Assembly: GCA_032622095.1 (NCBI GenBank)
Contig: CP136068.1
Span: forward strand, 137,959,989 to 138,023,988
DNA length: 64,000 nucleotides
Reading direction: 5' to 3'
DNA from: Siphonodentalium dalli
Taxonomy: Eukaryota; Mollusca; Scaphopoda; Gadilida; Siphonodentaliidae
A model generated the notes under the pieces. The model saw nothing but the letters and a program-made list of their open reading frames with translations. It had not been told where the DNA came from and ran no database searches. Below are positions 45,579-56,292 of the stretch, piece after piece. The position numbers and the translations under genes are program-made. Every line of letters starts with the position of its first letter. Position 1 is the first letter of the stretch.

Positions 45579-46769
45579 AGTCGCCGTCGCGAAGTTCATA
45601 TTTTACCCATTTCCCCGCTTATTAGACCAACAGAGTCGTTCTGAGAACGAAATTAATCGTCCCAAGATTAGCCGATATCGATTCGCATTCCAGGAAACCC
45701 CCCTGGCATGCGCACAGCTGTAAACGCAAACTGCAGATTGGGTGTAATTTATTTTTGACCCGTGACGTCATTAATCACCTTGCGGCATTCTGTTGACATT
45801 GTGTTATCGAAATCGGTTTCTGCGTGGTTTTGTTTTAGTTCACAAACATGTTTTGTTTTCGTTGGAAATCGTGAATTCGGAATGTATTTATGTGTGTAAT
45901 AAAATATTGAATAATACGACATGAATTATTCGCATGGCCAACAACTCCGGAGTAAATTCGTACAGAATAGGACCACAGCAGATCATGCCATGAATCTCTA
46001 CTCCCGTGCCGCTGGAGTAGGTATTCGTGGCATGATCTACATGTAGGTCCACGGGAACTTAGAAATTTATTAACTTTCAACCTATTGTTGATATGAAATG
46101 CATGGGATACGTGACCGCTTTCGCAGATTTCTGCTTTCAAGTCCCACAAGAAGAGTACGAATTACGTTTCTGGCTGAACTATCAGAAGGTCTTCTTGGGT
46201 GGCTATGCTGTCTACGTATCTGCATGTATCATCTTTGTGAAAATGATTTTAATATGATCAAACAGTGAAATACAGATCTATACAGTATACCATGGCTTCT
46301 TCCATTCGTTGAGTTGAAAAAGTAAATACTGGAGTGTTATTACGCTAAATAATATGATATCTATGTTCAGGGTAAACACACCAGCCCCTCCCAAAATGGG
46401 CCGCATCCTCAGCATTGTATGGGGTTCAAGTTTTTTTTTCCAATTTTCCTCTGACTCATTCTTTTTTATTATAATATACAAAAATGTGACAACAATAACG
46501 ACCATAAAAAAGCGTTTGCTTTAAAAATAGTGAACAAAAATCATTATTTTGTCATTTTATGCAGATTAGTTCCATACATCACCTTCTCAGAAGAAGTCTA
46601 TTTTTTGTCATGTAGGTCCTGGACTTCTTCCCTTCCTAGCCTGGATATCTTACCCCACCCAAACCCTGATTCAAACAACATTTTCTCGGAAGAAGTTAAT
46701 TTCTCATTGTTTCGTGACTATATAAAGCAAAATAAGCAATAAAACCATGATTTTTCTCAAGTAGACGCT

Positions 46770-46801
46770 GGTTGGGGGGGGGGGGGGGGGGGGGGGGGGG
46801 G
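46770..46801. repeat. Poly-G run
   Basis: An uninterrupted tract of about 26 G after GGTTG, inside the large TTAA element; a likely assembly and sequencing weak spot. Confidence 0.9.
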
Positions 46802-46864
46802 CTACATCATGTTCAGAGCACTGGGCAGAAATCACATTGCGTAAGCACCGGGTGACGGACATCG

Positions 46865-46898
<34 letters not shown>

Positions 46899-47414
46899 CT
46901 GGTCCGTGCCAGTTCTGAGTTGGTGGGGGCTACATCATGTTCTGGAATCTTCGTTTCATGACTTTATAAAGCAAAATAAGCAATGAAACCATGAGACAAT
47001 TTTTTGTCATGTAGGTGCTGGGTTGTGGGTAGCTATCCAGACCTGGATATTTGAAAGAATGAAATTAAATAAAAACAAATTTAAATCTCAAGTCATTTTT
47101 CTCGCCATTTCAGGATCAAATAATCAATTGTGTGATTAAAAAAATATGTCGCTTGGAAAAAAATATATTTTATTAAAAAAAAGGGAATTATAAAAAAAAA
47201 CATTTTTCTGGCACTTTCAGGATCAAACTATGAAAAGTGGGGGGAAATTTGTCACTTGAAAATAATTTTTTTTTAAATAAAAACGAAGTTAAATATCAAA
47301 CAATTTGGCCATTCCAGAGTCAAACGTTATCAAATGAATGAAATTATTTTCAGTCATATATGGGAGATGAAGATTAGGGAGATACATTGTAACAATAATC
47401 TATTAAGATTTCAT

Positions 47415-47853
47415 TCATTTATTCATGCATTTCTCCAGCTCGGGCAAACGAAAGCCCCTGTAATTTCCACCATCATTTGGGAAAGCATACTGAAATTACT
47501 GATGCCATTCACAACACACGATGGAAGAGGTCTGCAGTTATGCAAACCATGGTAGCCATAGCACCACCGAATAAACTGTCTATGCGATATGCCTGTATTT
47601 GTTGTGCAGAGGTCCATTAAACGGATGACTATACTGTTGCTGGTATCCTAACCATGCAACTTCAAGTAGCCATGGGTCCAGGCACACACTCCTGAAGGGG
47701 ACAGTCTCTGTGATACACTTGAAGTGTCCTTCTTCCTATGAAATCGCTTTTGTCACTTCCTTTAGCTTGGTCTCAACTTTTTCAATCTCATGGCAACATC
47801 TGCACTCACAGGTACATTGTAGTCTCCATCACATACATAGGCTGCATGAACAC
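47415..47853 (-). pseudogene. P2X7 ballast-type (P2RX7_C) protein, exon 2, broken
   Basis: After an acceptor TGTCATTTCAG the minus strand reads CSCSLC, ECRCCHEIEKV, FKCITETVPFRSVCLDPWLL, HPFNGPLHNKYRHIA, RQFIRWCYGYHGLHNCRPLP, SCVVNGI and YAFPNDGGNYRGFRLPELEK, ending at TGA. W-C-x-C-x-x-C, E-C-x-C-C, CLD, YRQF..W, PSCVV..I and FP...G.Y.GF are the motifs of the cysteine-rich zinc-binding ballast at the P2X7 C-terminus, also found as free-standing proteins in many invertebrates. The frame has an internal TGA, a TAG and two one-base slips (before RQF and after NGI), so it is a decayed copy. No P2X channel domain is present. Confidence 0.82.
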
Positions 47854-49429
47854 CTGAAATGACAAGGGAAATACATTTATTATGGAACAACTCGGAGTTA
47901 ACATTCAATTCCTCAATTTTGTTGATGCAAACTTTGACAAATGTGTAACAAACTCGACATACAGTAATGCCCTAAATAATCGACCCCTTAACCACATCAG
48001 AATTATAGGTATAGTTTCAGGATTCAGTTTGAAATATGGCTTGTGGAAATTCATCGGAAAGCTCTCATGAAGGCAACAAGTCATATTTCGGACTAAATCC
48101 TGAAAAGTTACCCACAGTTCTGCTGTGGTTAAGGGGTTGAATGTTTAGGTCATTGCTGTATGTTCTGATGAATGACAGTGGGCATGCGTCTGTCCGTCCA
48201 CTTGTTTTCATGGATACATGCATCTTGGATAAGTTCCGCACAAATTTGTTATCAGAAGTTATACCTGCTGAATTGTTTACCAGGTATCTATTTCATTATC
48301 CAGTTTTGTTAATATCCTGTTTTAAAGATTCACAGCTTATACTATAGTAGTTTGTTTACCTGGTGTACATGATATCTACCCCAGTGCATCCCCCCTTTTT
48401 ACTATTTTCAGTCTGTCAAATGCTCACACCCACCGAGAATTCAACATACGACAAAATATAAATGTACACGTATTAATTTATTGCTTATTTATTTTTATGT
48501 TATAGTCATTAAATGGCGATAAATTAAAATGTTACAAGTTGTTTGAGTCAGGGTTTGGGTGGAGAGGGGGGAATTAGATACCCAGGTCTGAATATCCCCT
48601 ACACCCAGCATCTACATAAGAGTATATGACAAAAATAAACTAATTATGTTATTGCTTATATTGCCCTATAATGCTATATATCCATTAAAATTTTGATTGA
48701 GTCAGGATTTGGGTTGGGAGAAATTACACAGGCCTGAATATCCCTCCCCCCCCCCCCCAAAAAAAGAAACCAGCAGCTGCATATGAGACAAAAATATCTT
48801 ATTATTTATCACTTACATGTACCGGTATATCGCTTTATATAGTCATGAAATGGCGAGAAATTAAAATTAATCGAGAAAAATTTCATTGAGTCAGGGTTTG
48901 GGGTGGGAGGGGGGGAATACCGAGGCTTGAGTATCTCTCGCCTTTTCATGAGTGTATGAAGCAAAATAAGCAACTTATAAAATAATAAATTCTTTTTTGT
49001 CATAAGTAGCTGCTCGGTTGGGGAGTGGGGGCGATAATAAACCCGGGTATCTTTCTCCTGCCCCAAATACTGACTCAAACAACTTTTTCTTGGAAAGTTA
49101 ATTTCTTTCCGTTTCATGACTATATATTCAGAAATAGCATACATTGGCATGTATAGACCAAGTCTTCTCAGTCCACAACAGCTTGGGAAATTGGTTGGGT
49201 TGATGCTGTTTTGGACCGAGAATCCGAGATACCTCCTGTTGCTCTTCTATACCAGTACCGTAACAGATTTTCATTCAAAAGACATACTACATGTACATGT
49301 ATAGTACCCCGACAGTCATGTGAACCCATGAATATGATTAATCATCTCACTTGGACCACAATGAATCTGTCTTCAAAATGATATACAATGTACCATATAC
49401 TGTTATAGAAAATATCCACACCAAGATAT

Positions 49430-49620
49430 TATCTCGACTCTCTCGAGATTTCGAGAAAAGAATCTTGAGATATTAACATATTTTCTCGAGATCATATGGC
49501 AAGATCTCAAGAAAATATGCAAAGATCTCAAGATAATATCGCGAGATACTAGTAATATGTTCAGAGCTTGAGATGCGCATGTCAGGATCTCAAGATGTGT
49601 CGAGATAACAATTAACATGT
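49430..49620. repeat. TCTCGAGA/TCTCAAGA-rich repeat
   Basis: ATCTCGAC, TCTCTCGAGATTTCGAGAAA, GATCTCAAGAAAATATG and similar blocks alternate every 10-25 bases. Confidence 0.7.
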
Positions 49621-50071
49621 TGAATATTCAACTTTCAAGACACGTTTTTTTTCTTGGACAATGTCACAAATCAAGAGTTAGCTAATTTTTGGCAAATTAG
49701 TATTTATTATTTTAGCCAGTGCAAACACTGTCTCTGATTGTCATAGTACTGATACTAATAGCTGAATCCAATGTCAATCCGTGAGCCGCCATGGACTGGC
49801 AGTGGTCGAGTCCAGAATTTCAATACATCAAAAAATTGACATTTTTAGTAAAAAAAATACTACTGGTATATTTTTAGAGACTAACATTTCGGCAGACACA
49901 CAACTTTTCCTTGAATTATATTTCATATTTCGATGTATTGAGTATGCGTACTGATTATTACACATGTCCGCTCGTATAAACTGGGTTTTAGCTAGTATTT
50001 ACATCAATTTTATTTTCACATGTTTTGCCAGTGACCGCGATATTTTTAATAAGAGACGCTCAGTGACTCAC

Positions 50072-50263
50072 CATTTTCGTACGCGATTTTCATCTCTTCG
50101 CCATCCAAGGTCTGGATCGTTTGGTGGTCTCACACCATGGTAATTTTGTGGTAATTCCGGCTCGTGCATGTACGCTCCCGTTGTCAAATTTAAAGTGTCT
50201 TCTGCTGACGAATCAGACGAGGAACAATCAGATCGCAAAAATGTTTCTGTCAGTGTCAGCCAT
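50072..50263 (-). pseudogene. P2X7 ballast-type protein, exon 1
   Basis: ATG at 50263 gives MADTDRNIF, then after a one-base slip SDCSSSDSSAEDTLNL, GAYMHEPELPQNYHG and PDLGWRRDENRVRKW, ending at a GTGAGT donor. The Trp codon is split TG|G and completed by exon 2, giving RVRKW-C, the usual lead into the first Cys motif. An acidic Ser/Asp stretch and a Y..EPE motif before it are typical of free-standing P2RX7_C proteins. Confidence 0.78.
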
Positions 50264-50545
50264 TCTGTGGGAAATACCCAAGGTCCTTGAATATGTCACA
50301 CGCTTTCTCGCAAATAACTGTTTCCGTCAAAATAGATAATGAGGTGAGGCATCAGGCTATCATCCAGACACACACAGTCGTAAACACCCGTATCTTTCAG
50401 ACAGCAGGGGATTGTTTTCTTAAATAAGTGTGCATAACTTGATACAAATATGAATAAATGAACATATATTGAGAATTTTCGCGACGGCGACTTTAACAAA
50501 GTGACATCAACTTGCCACGTTGTTGGGGGACACTGGTCAGCTGAC

Positions 50546-50966
50546 CTTTTATTCCTAATGCTGGGGGAATAACTCTATCTCCTAGTTTTCAATTTTTTTG
50601 CTTTTTGGATAAATAAAGGTGGAAGTCTTGTGGGTGAATCACAGAGGCTGACACTGGCTGCCATGGGGGTCCCGATAGTCCCTTAGTGCCATTAGTCCCT
50701 TTTGCATCTCATTCAAGTGCAACTCTACATGTATAGCCACCATTCACAGGGTGGATCAGTTTGCAGATAGATAATACCTGTGCCAAATTTCTTAACAAAT
50801 ACAACCCATCTATTTGGAGAAAAACCCAAATTATGAGGGGGGACTTTCTTTTTGAGTTGTTTATGATTAGAAAATCATCCAGTATCAAGACTCTTATCCC
50901 AGGTGTGAACAGATTGAAATTTCAGGTCAGGAATTATATAAACTAATTATGAATATTATTGCTACT
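50546..50966. other. Intron, nothing recognised
   Basis: No ORF, exon-like segment or repeat match was seen. Confidence 0.35.
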
Positions 50967-51429
50967 TTAACCCTTTCAGAGCCAGGACCGATTTTTGTAT
51001 CAACCCGTATACCCTGTGCCAATGCATTCTCTTATATATGCGAGTCGACCATAGGTCGCCTCGCATATATAAGAGAATGCATTGGCCTAACAATTTTTCA
51101 TCATTTGTTATTTTTTACAATTTTAATAATTTTTTCCTATATTCTATAACAGACTTATTTTGTAGGTTTAGTGCCAGGGAATCTTACGTTTTTCATGGGC
51201 ATCAAAATTATTACTATGAATACTTGGTGATAGTTTTGAGTTATAACATGCCCCTAAGGTTTTATCCAGTTTGTTTTTAAATTCGCTATAGCATGCTTAA
51301 GCATACCCAAAAAAAATTCAACCCAAAAAACAAAAACAAAACAAATTATTTTTTTATTTTTTTTAGGGCCGATTTTACAGACCGTAAATTAGGGCTGATG
51401 AGATCGGCCCCTGGCACTGAAAGGGTTAA
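50967..51429. mobile_element. Family A' TTAA element with one cassette and an extra segment
   Basis: TTAACCCTTTCAGAGCCAGG to CCTGGCACTGAAAGGGTTAA. It matches 23203-23447 but has about 190 additional bases after GTAGGTTTAGTGCCAGG. Confidence 0.82.
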
Positions 51430-51571
51430 ATAAAATTTGAGACTCACAAAACTTCAGCTTAAATAAGTGTCATACATCAGCAGGGCTTATAATCCATTAG
51501 AAGCAAGCAGAATCAAAATTGACTCTGTCCATTTGATAGTTGAGAATCAAAATATCCTGAAAGTGCTCTTG

Positions 51572-51964
51572 TTAACCCTTTACCCAACAGAAGGGCCCTG
51601 TGCCAATGCATTCTCTTATATATGCGAGTCGACCATAGGTCGCCTCGCATATATAAGAGAATGCATTGGCTTAACACATTAAAAATTATAAAATTGTTAA
51701 AGAATGTAAGAAAAAATGGTAAAAAGTGTTAAAAAAAGATTATTTTTTTTAGGCCAATGCATTCTCTTATATATGCGAGGCGACCAATGGTCGACTCGCA
51801 TATATAAGAGAATGCATTGGCACAGGGCATAACTGTATCTATCACAATGTGGTCAAGGAGCCGGTTCCAATGATATCCATATTTGTATGGTTCTATTGAG
51901 ACAGACCGAAGATATTTTAGGCTGTTGAAGCTTTATTTGGCCGGTTTGTTGGGTAAAGGGTTAA
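51572..51964. mobile_element. Family A piggyBac-type MITE, copy 10
   Basis: Complete with TTAA ends and both hairpins; one loop has CGACCAATGGTCG instead of CGACCTATGGTCG. Confidence 0.92.
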
Positions 51965-52446
51965 AACTCCCGTCTACACTCACCAAAGGTGCCAATGTTG
52001 GGGTGTCAAATGCTGTCACTTGATATCATGAATAGAGCACATGTTATTATCGTGTTCAAGAACACGTACTGAGATTGGATCAAACTGAAGGTGCAATATT
52101 GTACATGTACAACACTTGTCCATACACATGCAAGTTATCTAGGCATCAATGGATATTTTTTTTTATTTGGGAGACTGACATCTGTCAACGGTTCCGCTGC
52201 ATTACGTAATGTATTTATTTCATAAAAAAGTTTGCAACGCCAATCAGATGTTGGCACATGCCTAGATCAATTTTGGTCCTTGCTAGAAGTTGTCATACAA
52301 TGTGCTTAAATAAAACCAAAATTATTTCTTGAAATTTGTCGATGTCTTAGATTCTACGCGACAATGATACGTCCATCTGTTTAAAAATCTCTTCACAACG
52401 CAACACCGACAGATTTAAAATTAGATTTGAAGCATCTAAATCCATT
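51965..52446. other. Intron, nothing recognised
   Basis: No repeat family or ORF identified. Confidence 0.35.
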
Positions 52447-53100
52447 TTTGGCCCCCAGAAAAAACAATTTCGGGGGACTATTAAAATAGCCGGTGTCTGT
52501 CATACCATCCGTCCGTCTGCTCTCACGAGAGGGTTTTGTGTGGCTTTATTTTTGGAGAGGAAGCCTTTGTGTGTCTTTTTTGACTTGTGTGGCTAGCCAC
52601 ATAATTATACTTGGACAATAAAACAAAATTGAGAATTCAAAAAAGGGTTTTTTGAGGCTCTGAATCGCCTGCCAGAAGCCACCCAAAATTATTTGTCCAT
52701 CATCTGTCCATCAAATTGTCCAAAACAATGGACAACCCACCTCCACCATTTCAGTCAAAGCATTTTTAGTAGGGTTTTGTGTGGCTTTATTTGTGGAGAG
52801 GAAGCCCTTGTGTGTCTTTTTTGACTTGTGTGGCTAGCCACATAACTTGGACAATAAAAAAACATTGTGTGTCTACTAGCCTAAAGAGTCAAGACACAGC
52901 CAGATTTCGATAAAAGGCTCACAAATTCATTTTAAAAACCACACAAAATGCACTGTAATTCATTCATTCAACTATCTATTTGCGAGAACAAAAACTATTT
53001 TAAAAAGCCACACAGAACGGACAGTTTACAAAAGCACACAACTATCTGTTTGCATGAACACAATAAAAGCCACACAAGTCATTTTTTACAGGCTCAAAAA
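52447..53100. repeat. Direct repeats rich in GTGTGGCTAGCCACA
   Basis: GAGGGTTTTGTGTGGCTTTA through TTGTGTGGCTAGCCACATAA occurs at about 52528 and again at about 52770. Diverged AAAGCCACAC units continue to 53090. It begins inside a CCCCAGAAAA/TTTCGGGGGA repeat. Confidence 0.75.
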
Positions 53101-53154
53101 ATTTTAGCCCCACAACTACCATTTCGTAGGTAGTACCGTCCATCCAGAAATGAT

Positions 53155-53775
53155 TTCCGGATGATAACTTTAGTTTCGGTTATTAGATCAAAAGCAAATT
53201 TCATATGTGGGTTTATCAGACCAAAATACAGGTCAAGTTCGAATATGGGTTTGCTCCGCCCATTTTTGCGAGAGTTTTGGCCCTTTTTTTACTTAGAATC
53301 TTGTAATTTTCTGGTTTCCGGATAACTTCAGTTTGTGTGATCATATCTCCAACCAAATTTGGAATGTGCGTTTATCAGCTCGAAATACAGGTCAAGTTCG
53401 AATATGGGTACAATCTGCCTATTTTTGCTAGAGTTATGGCCCTTTTTCGACTTAGAATCCTGTCAAATTCTGGTTTCCGGATGATAACTTTAGTTTGTGT
53501 GATCATATCTGAATCAAATTTAGTATGATAGTTTATCAGCCCAAAATACAGGTCAGGTTCGAATATGGGTTTGCTCTGCCCATTTTTGTGAGATTTATGG
53601 CCCTTTTACGACTTAGAATCATGTCAATTTCTGGTTTCCGGATGATAACTTTAGTTTGTGTGATCATATCTGAATCAAATTTGGTATATGAGTTTATCAG
53701 CTCGAAATACAGATCAAGTTCGAATATGGGTACGATCCACCCATTTTTGTCTGGTTGCTCTCAAATATGGAACGG
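53155..53775. repeat. ~165 bp tandem repeat, four units
   Basis: Each unit has GGATGATAACTTTAGTTT, TATCAG..C.AAATACAGGTC, AAGTTCGAATATGGGT, and GCCCTTTTTCGACTTAGAAT. Starts are near 53155, 53320, 53478 and 53640. The same unit type appears singly at 37380-37530. Confidence 0.85.
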
Positions 53776-54210
53776 CCAGCATTAATGAAGGTAAAATTAA
53801 CAAATAAATATCTAGAGTTTGCCATGTACCATTGCAGGGGACACTGGTTGGATTGTTCTAAAATTTAGTATCGGATTTAGGGTCCTTGTTCTTTTTTTCA
53901 GAAAAGCTGATGCCCACAATGAAGCCACTTTTTCGGGGGACACATCTAACCTAAAAATCCTTATGAAAATCTTCTCCTCTAGAGTACTCTTCAGCCCTCA
54001 TGATTGGCTACGGCAATCAGCAATGCCGAAGGCATTTGCAAAGCAAACTGGACCCATGATAATGGTTGCTATAGCGGAATGCCGAAGCCAAAAAATCTTA
54101 ATTGAGAGGGCTGACAGTTTCAGATATTGCTGGACTAAAGTAAACTGGACACTGAATGCACCTGATAACAAAAGACTATACCAGTAATTGTTACATATTT
54201 TTCATTTCAG

Positions 54211-54280
54211 GCACATGGACAGATTGAGAGAACTTCATGGCATTGAAATTCTCCACACATGCATGAAGTATATGAAATGA
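54211..54280 (+). CDS. TTC12: TTC12 last coding exon and stop
   Basis: After TATTTTTCATTTCAG the split Arg codon is completed and the exon reads RHMDRLRELHGIEILHTCMK then YMK and TGA. The LR.LHG.EIL...MKY ending is the TTC12 C-terminus. It joins exon 14 in phase 2 across 9.6 kb of repeats. Confidence 0.96.
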
Positions 54281-54343
54281 AGACCAAATAATCTTACATC
54301 AATATATAGGGCAAATCCACAGGGACTTGTTGTTATGAAAGCG

Positions 54344-54349
54344 AATAAA
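54344..54349 (+). promoter_or_regulatory. Candidate polyadenylation signal of TTC12
   Basis: A canonical AATAAA lies 63 bases after the TTC12 stop codon. The site is plausible but short for a 3' UTR and the region is AT-rich, so it could be chance. Confidence 0.4.
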
Positions 54350-54950
54350 AATATGAAAAACCAAATGAAAATTAAAAACGAGTATGCCACTTTAACAAAC
54401 ACATTGCTGTTGCTTAATGCTTCACATGGGAGACCAATATTTAAGCATAATTTCACACACACCCATTTTGTGAAATAACTTTTTAAAATTTTAAAGAAAT
54501 GGCAACTTTGGTTCCAATATCAAATTTCCTTGGGTCTATTGATATTAGATCTGTCTATACAAGTGCCGATGTGCATGTTTTTTGACAAAATGTGTGTTTT
54601 TTTATCAGTATATATTGTGTTTGGAATCGCCAATTTTCTTCTCCAGTATTCTGTCACCCATCACCGCTGCCCTTGAAGAATATTTTTTTTCATCGTGTGT
54701 GTTTTTTTAACAGTTCAACCTAGAATTGTTTACCAGATTTGTAAAATATACCTTTCACTCGAGCGATTGACATTGGAATTTTAGGCGTTTGTTAATAATG
54801 GCCATTAGAAGTGAGGACATATTTATTCAATTTTTTATATGTCTGTTTTTAAAAGAAACAGGAATATTATGTTATTGGTCCATTCGTCCGTCTGTGCACT
54901 GAATTATTAATCCATCCATCCGTTCTCTCATCTTTTTTGTTTCCAAATGA
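54350..54950. other. Downstream flank of TTC12
   Basis: AT-rich with CATCCATCCGT near 54912; no gene seen. Confidence 0.4.
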
Positions 54951-55211
54951 TACAGTAATGCCCTAAGTTATCGACACCTTAACCACAGCAGAATTATGGG
55001 TAACTTTTCAGGATTTATTCGGAAATATGGCTTGTTGCCATTCATCGGAAAGCTCTCACTTTCATTGAATGTGGCTTGTTGCCATTCATCAGAAAGCTCT
55101 CACCGAGAGCTTTCCGATGAATGGCAACAAGCCATATTTCCTGCTAAATCCTGAAAAGTTACCCATAATTCTGCTGTGGTTAAGGGATCGATTACTTAGG
55201 GCATTACTGTA
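54951..55211. mobile_element. Family C MITE with internal duplication
   Basis: TACAGTAATGCCCTAAGTTA...CTTAGGGCATTACTGTA. The ATGGCTTGTTGCCATTCATC block is present twice on the left arm. Confidence 0.85.
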
Positions 55212-55761
55212 ACTTTAGCATGTATTGACTGAATGAATGGAAATAGTTTATGTGTTTTTACTACCACAAAATACAGCTCAAGTTCAAATTTGGTTTCCCC
55301 TGGTGCATATTTCACCAGAGTTTTGGCCCTTTTTGTTGGAATTTCCACTCAATTTTCATTTCCATATGATAAATTTATTAAGTCTGATCTGAATGGATTT
55401 GTGGGTTTACTAGCACAGAATACAGGTCCAAGTACAAATTTGGGTTCCACCAGAGTTATGGCCTTTGTTAAAATTAGCATGGGCATATTTTACGCCTTGG
55501 CGATGCTCTTGTTTGTTTTTTTTTTATAGTTTTTACCTGCTTTCTTAACAACAAGTGTCTGTGGGCAAATGATTCATCCAGGTAGAAGGGAATTTGAACT
55601 GCGTCAGTTTATGTCCCTCAGACTTGAAGAAGAATGAATTTCCATATACCATATATAACATATCATTAGTCATGTTCAAATTTATTCTTGTGTAACCTTT
55701 GACATATAAAAATAATAGCTATAATATTTCATTGTGGTATGGCACAAAAATCCACCAAAGT
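55212..55761. repeat. Diverged dispersed repeat
   Basis: TACAGCTCAAGTTCAAATTT and CCAGAGTTTTGGCCC recall the 53155-53775 unit; no gene. Confidence 0.45.
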
Positions 55762-55949
55762 TACAGTAATGCCCTAAGTAATCGACTCCTTAAGCACAGC
55801 AGAATTATGGGTAACTTTTCAGGATTTAGTCGGAAATATGGGGAGAGCTTTCCGATGAATGGCAACAAGCCATATTTCCGACTAAATCCTGAAAAGTTAC
55901 CCATAATTCTGCCGTGGCCAAGGAGTCGATTACTTAGAGCATTACTGTA
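55762..55949. mobile_element. Family C MITE
   Basis: TACAGTAATGCCCTAAGTAA to TTACTTAGAGCATTACTGTA, near-perfect ~90-base arms. Confidence 0.88.
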
Positions 55950-56292
55950 AAGCTATATGTATAGTATTGCGGATCGCTTTTGTGTTAATGAATTGCTATA
56001 ATTTTTGGATTGTAGAATTTGATTTAGAAACTGGTTAAAGTCCGATTCTGATGTCTTCATAACAAGTGTAGACCCACATGGTGGTTTGCACTCCAAAATA
56101 CACGAAATATGATTTTTTTCTTGGCATCAAAATAGGTTTATAAATGCTTAAACTACATTTCTACGAGCATTATATGTTACAAAAAGACACATTCTCTTCG
56201 AACACAATATACGGGATTACGGGCATTTAAATATGGTGCCATTTCCATTCATCATATTCTGCAATATGTCTGAAAAATGAATATTCATTATC

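Larger units (their letters stand above)
45579..50492 (-). mobile_element. 4.9 kb TTAA-flanked element carrying a P2X7-ballast-type gene
   Basis: The ends AGTCGCCGTCGCGAA and TTCGCGACGGCGACT are exact inverted repeats, each adjoined by TTAA (45575-45578, 50493-50496). TTAA duplication occurs for piggyBac and Kolobok superfamilies; AGT rather than CCC ends favour Kolobok or an unassigned group. The only recognisable protein gene is the minus-strand, two-exon P2RX7_C-like pseudogene, whose start is 229 bases inside the right end. No transposase was identified. Six or so imperfect ~200 bp repeats in both orientations fill 46540-47030 and 48430-49130. Confidence 0.75.
2360..54280 (+). other. TTC12: TTC12 gene, visible part (15 coding exons)
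   Basis: Fifteen exons with AG/GT borders join without a phase clash into about 680 codons ending in TGA. The order is an acidic, coiled-coil-like N-terminal stretch (residues 1-75 of the visible part), three tetratricopeptide repeats (about 77-177), a linker, and a long armadillo/HEAT-like helical C-terminal half (about 215-680). Domain order, length and many local matches (for example LYTNRAQ, YEKALVDC, LPLFY.GG, LHGIEIL) identify TTC12. In vertebrates TTC12 is a cytoplasmic factor for assembly of axonemal dynein arms, and its loss causes primary ciliary dyskinesia with immotile sperm. The same role is inferred here. Coding sequence is only about 4% of the span and most introns are filled with MITEs. 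The first exon with the ATG was not found. The weakest points are exon 10 and the borders of exon 8. Confidence 0.93.

Noticed and set aside
45835-46149. 104-codon minus-strand ORF in the large TTAA element as a possible transposase
   Set aside because: No DDE-type motif or similarity could be recognised; the region contains a small inverted repeat.
47415-50263. A complete P2X7 receptor channel
   Set aside because: Only the cysteine-rich C-terminal type domain is present; there are no transmembrane segments or ectodomain motifs.
53819-54187. 122-codon plus-strand open frame before the last TTC12 exon
   Set aside because: Overlaps a TTTCGGGGGA repeat and stops before the acceptor; no domain seen.
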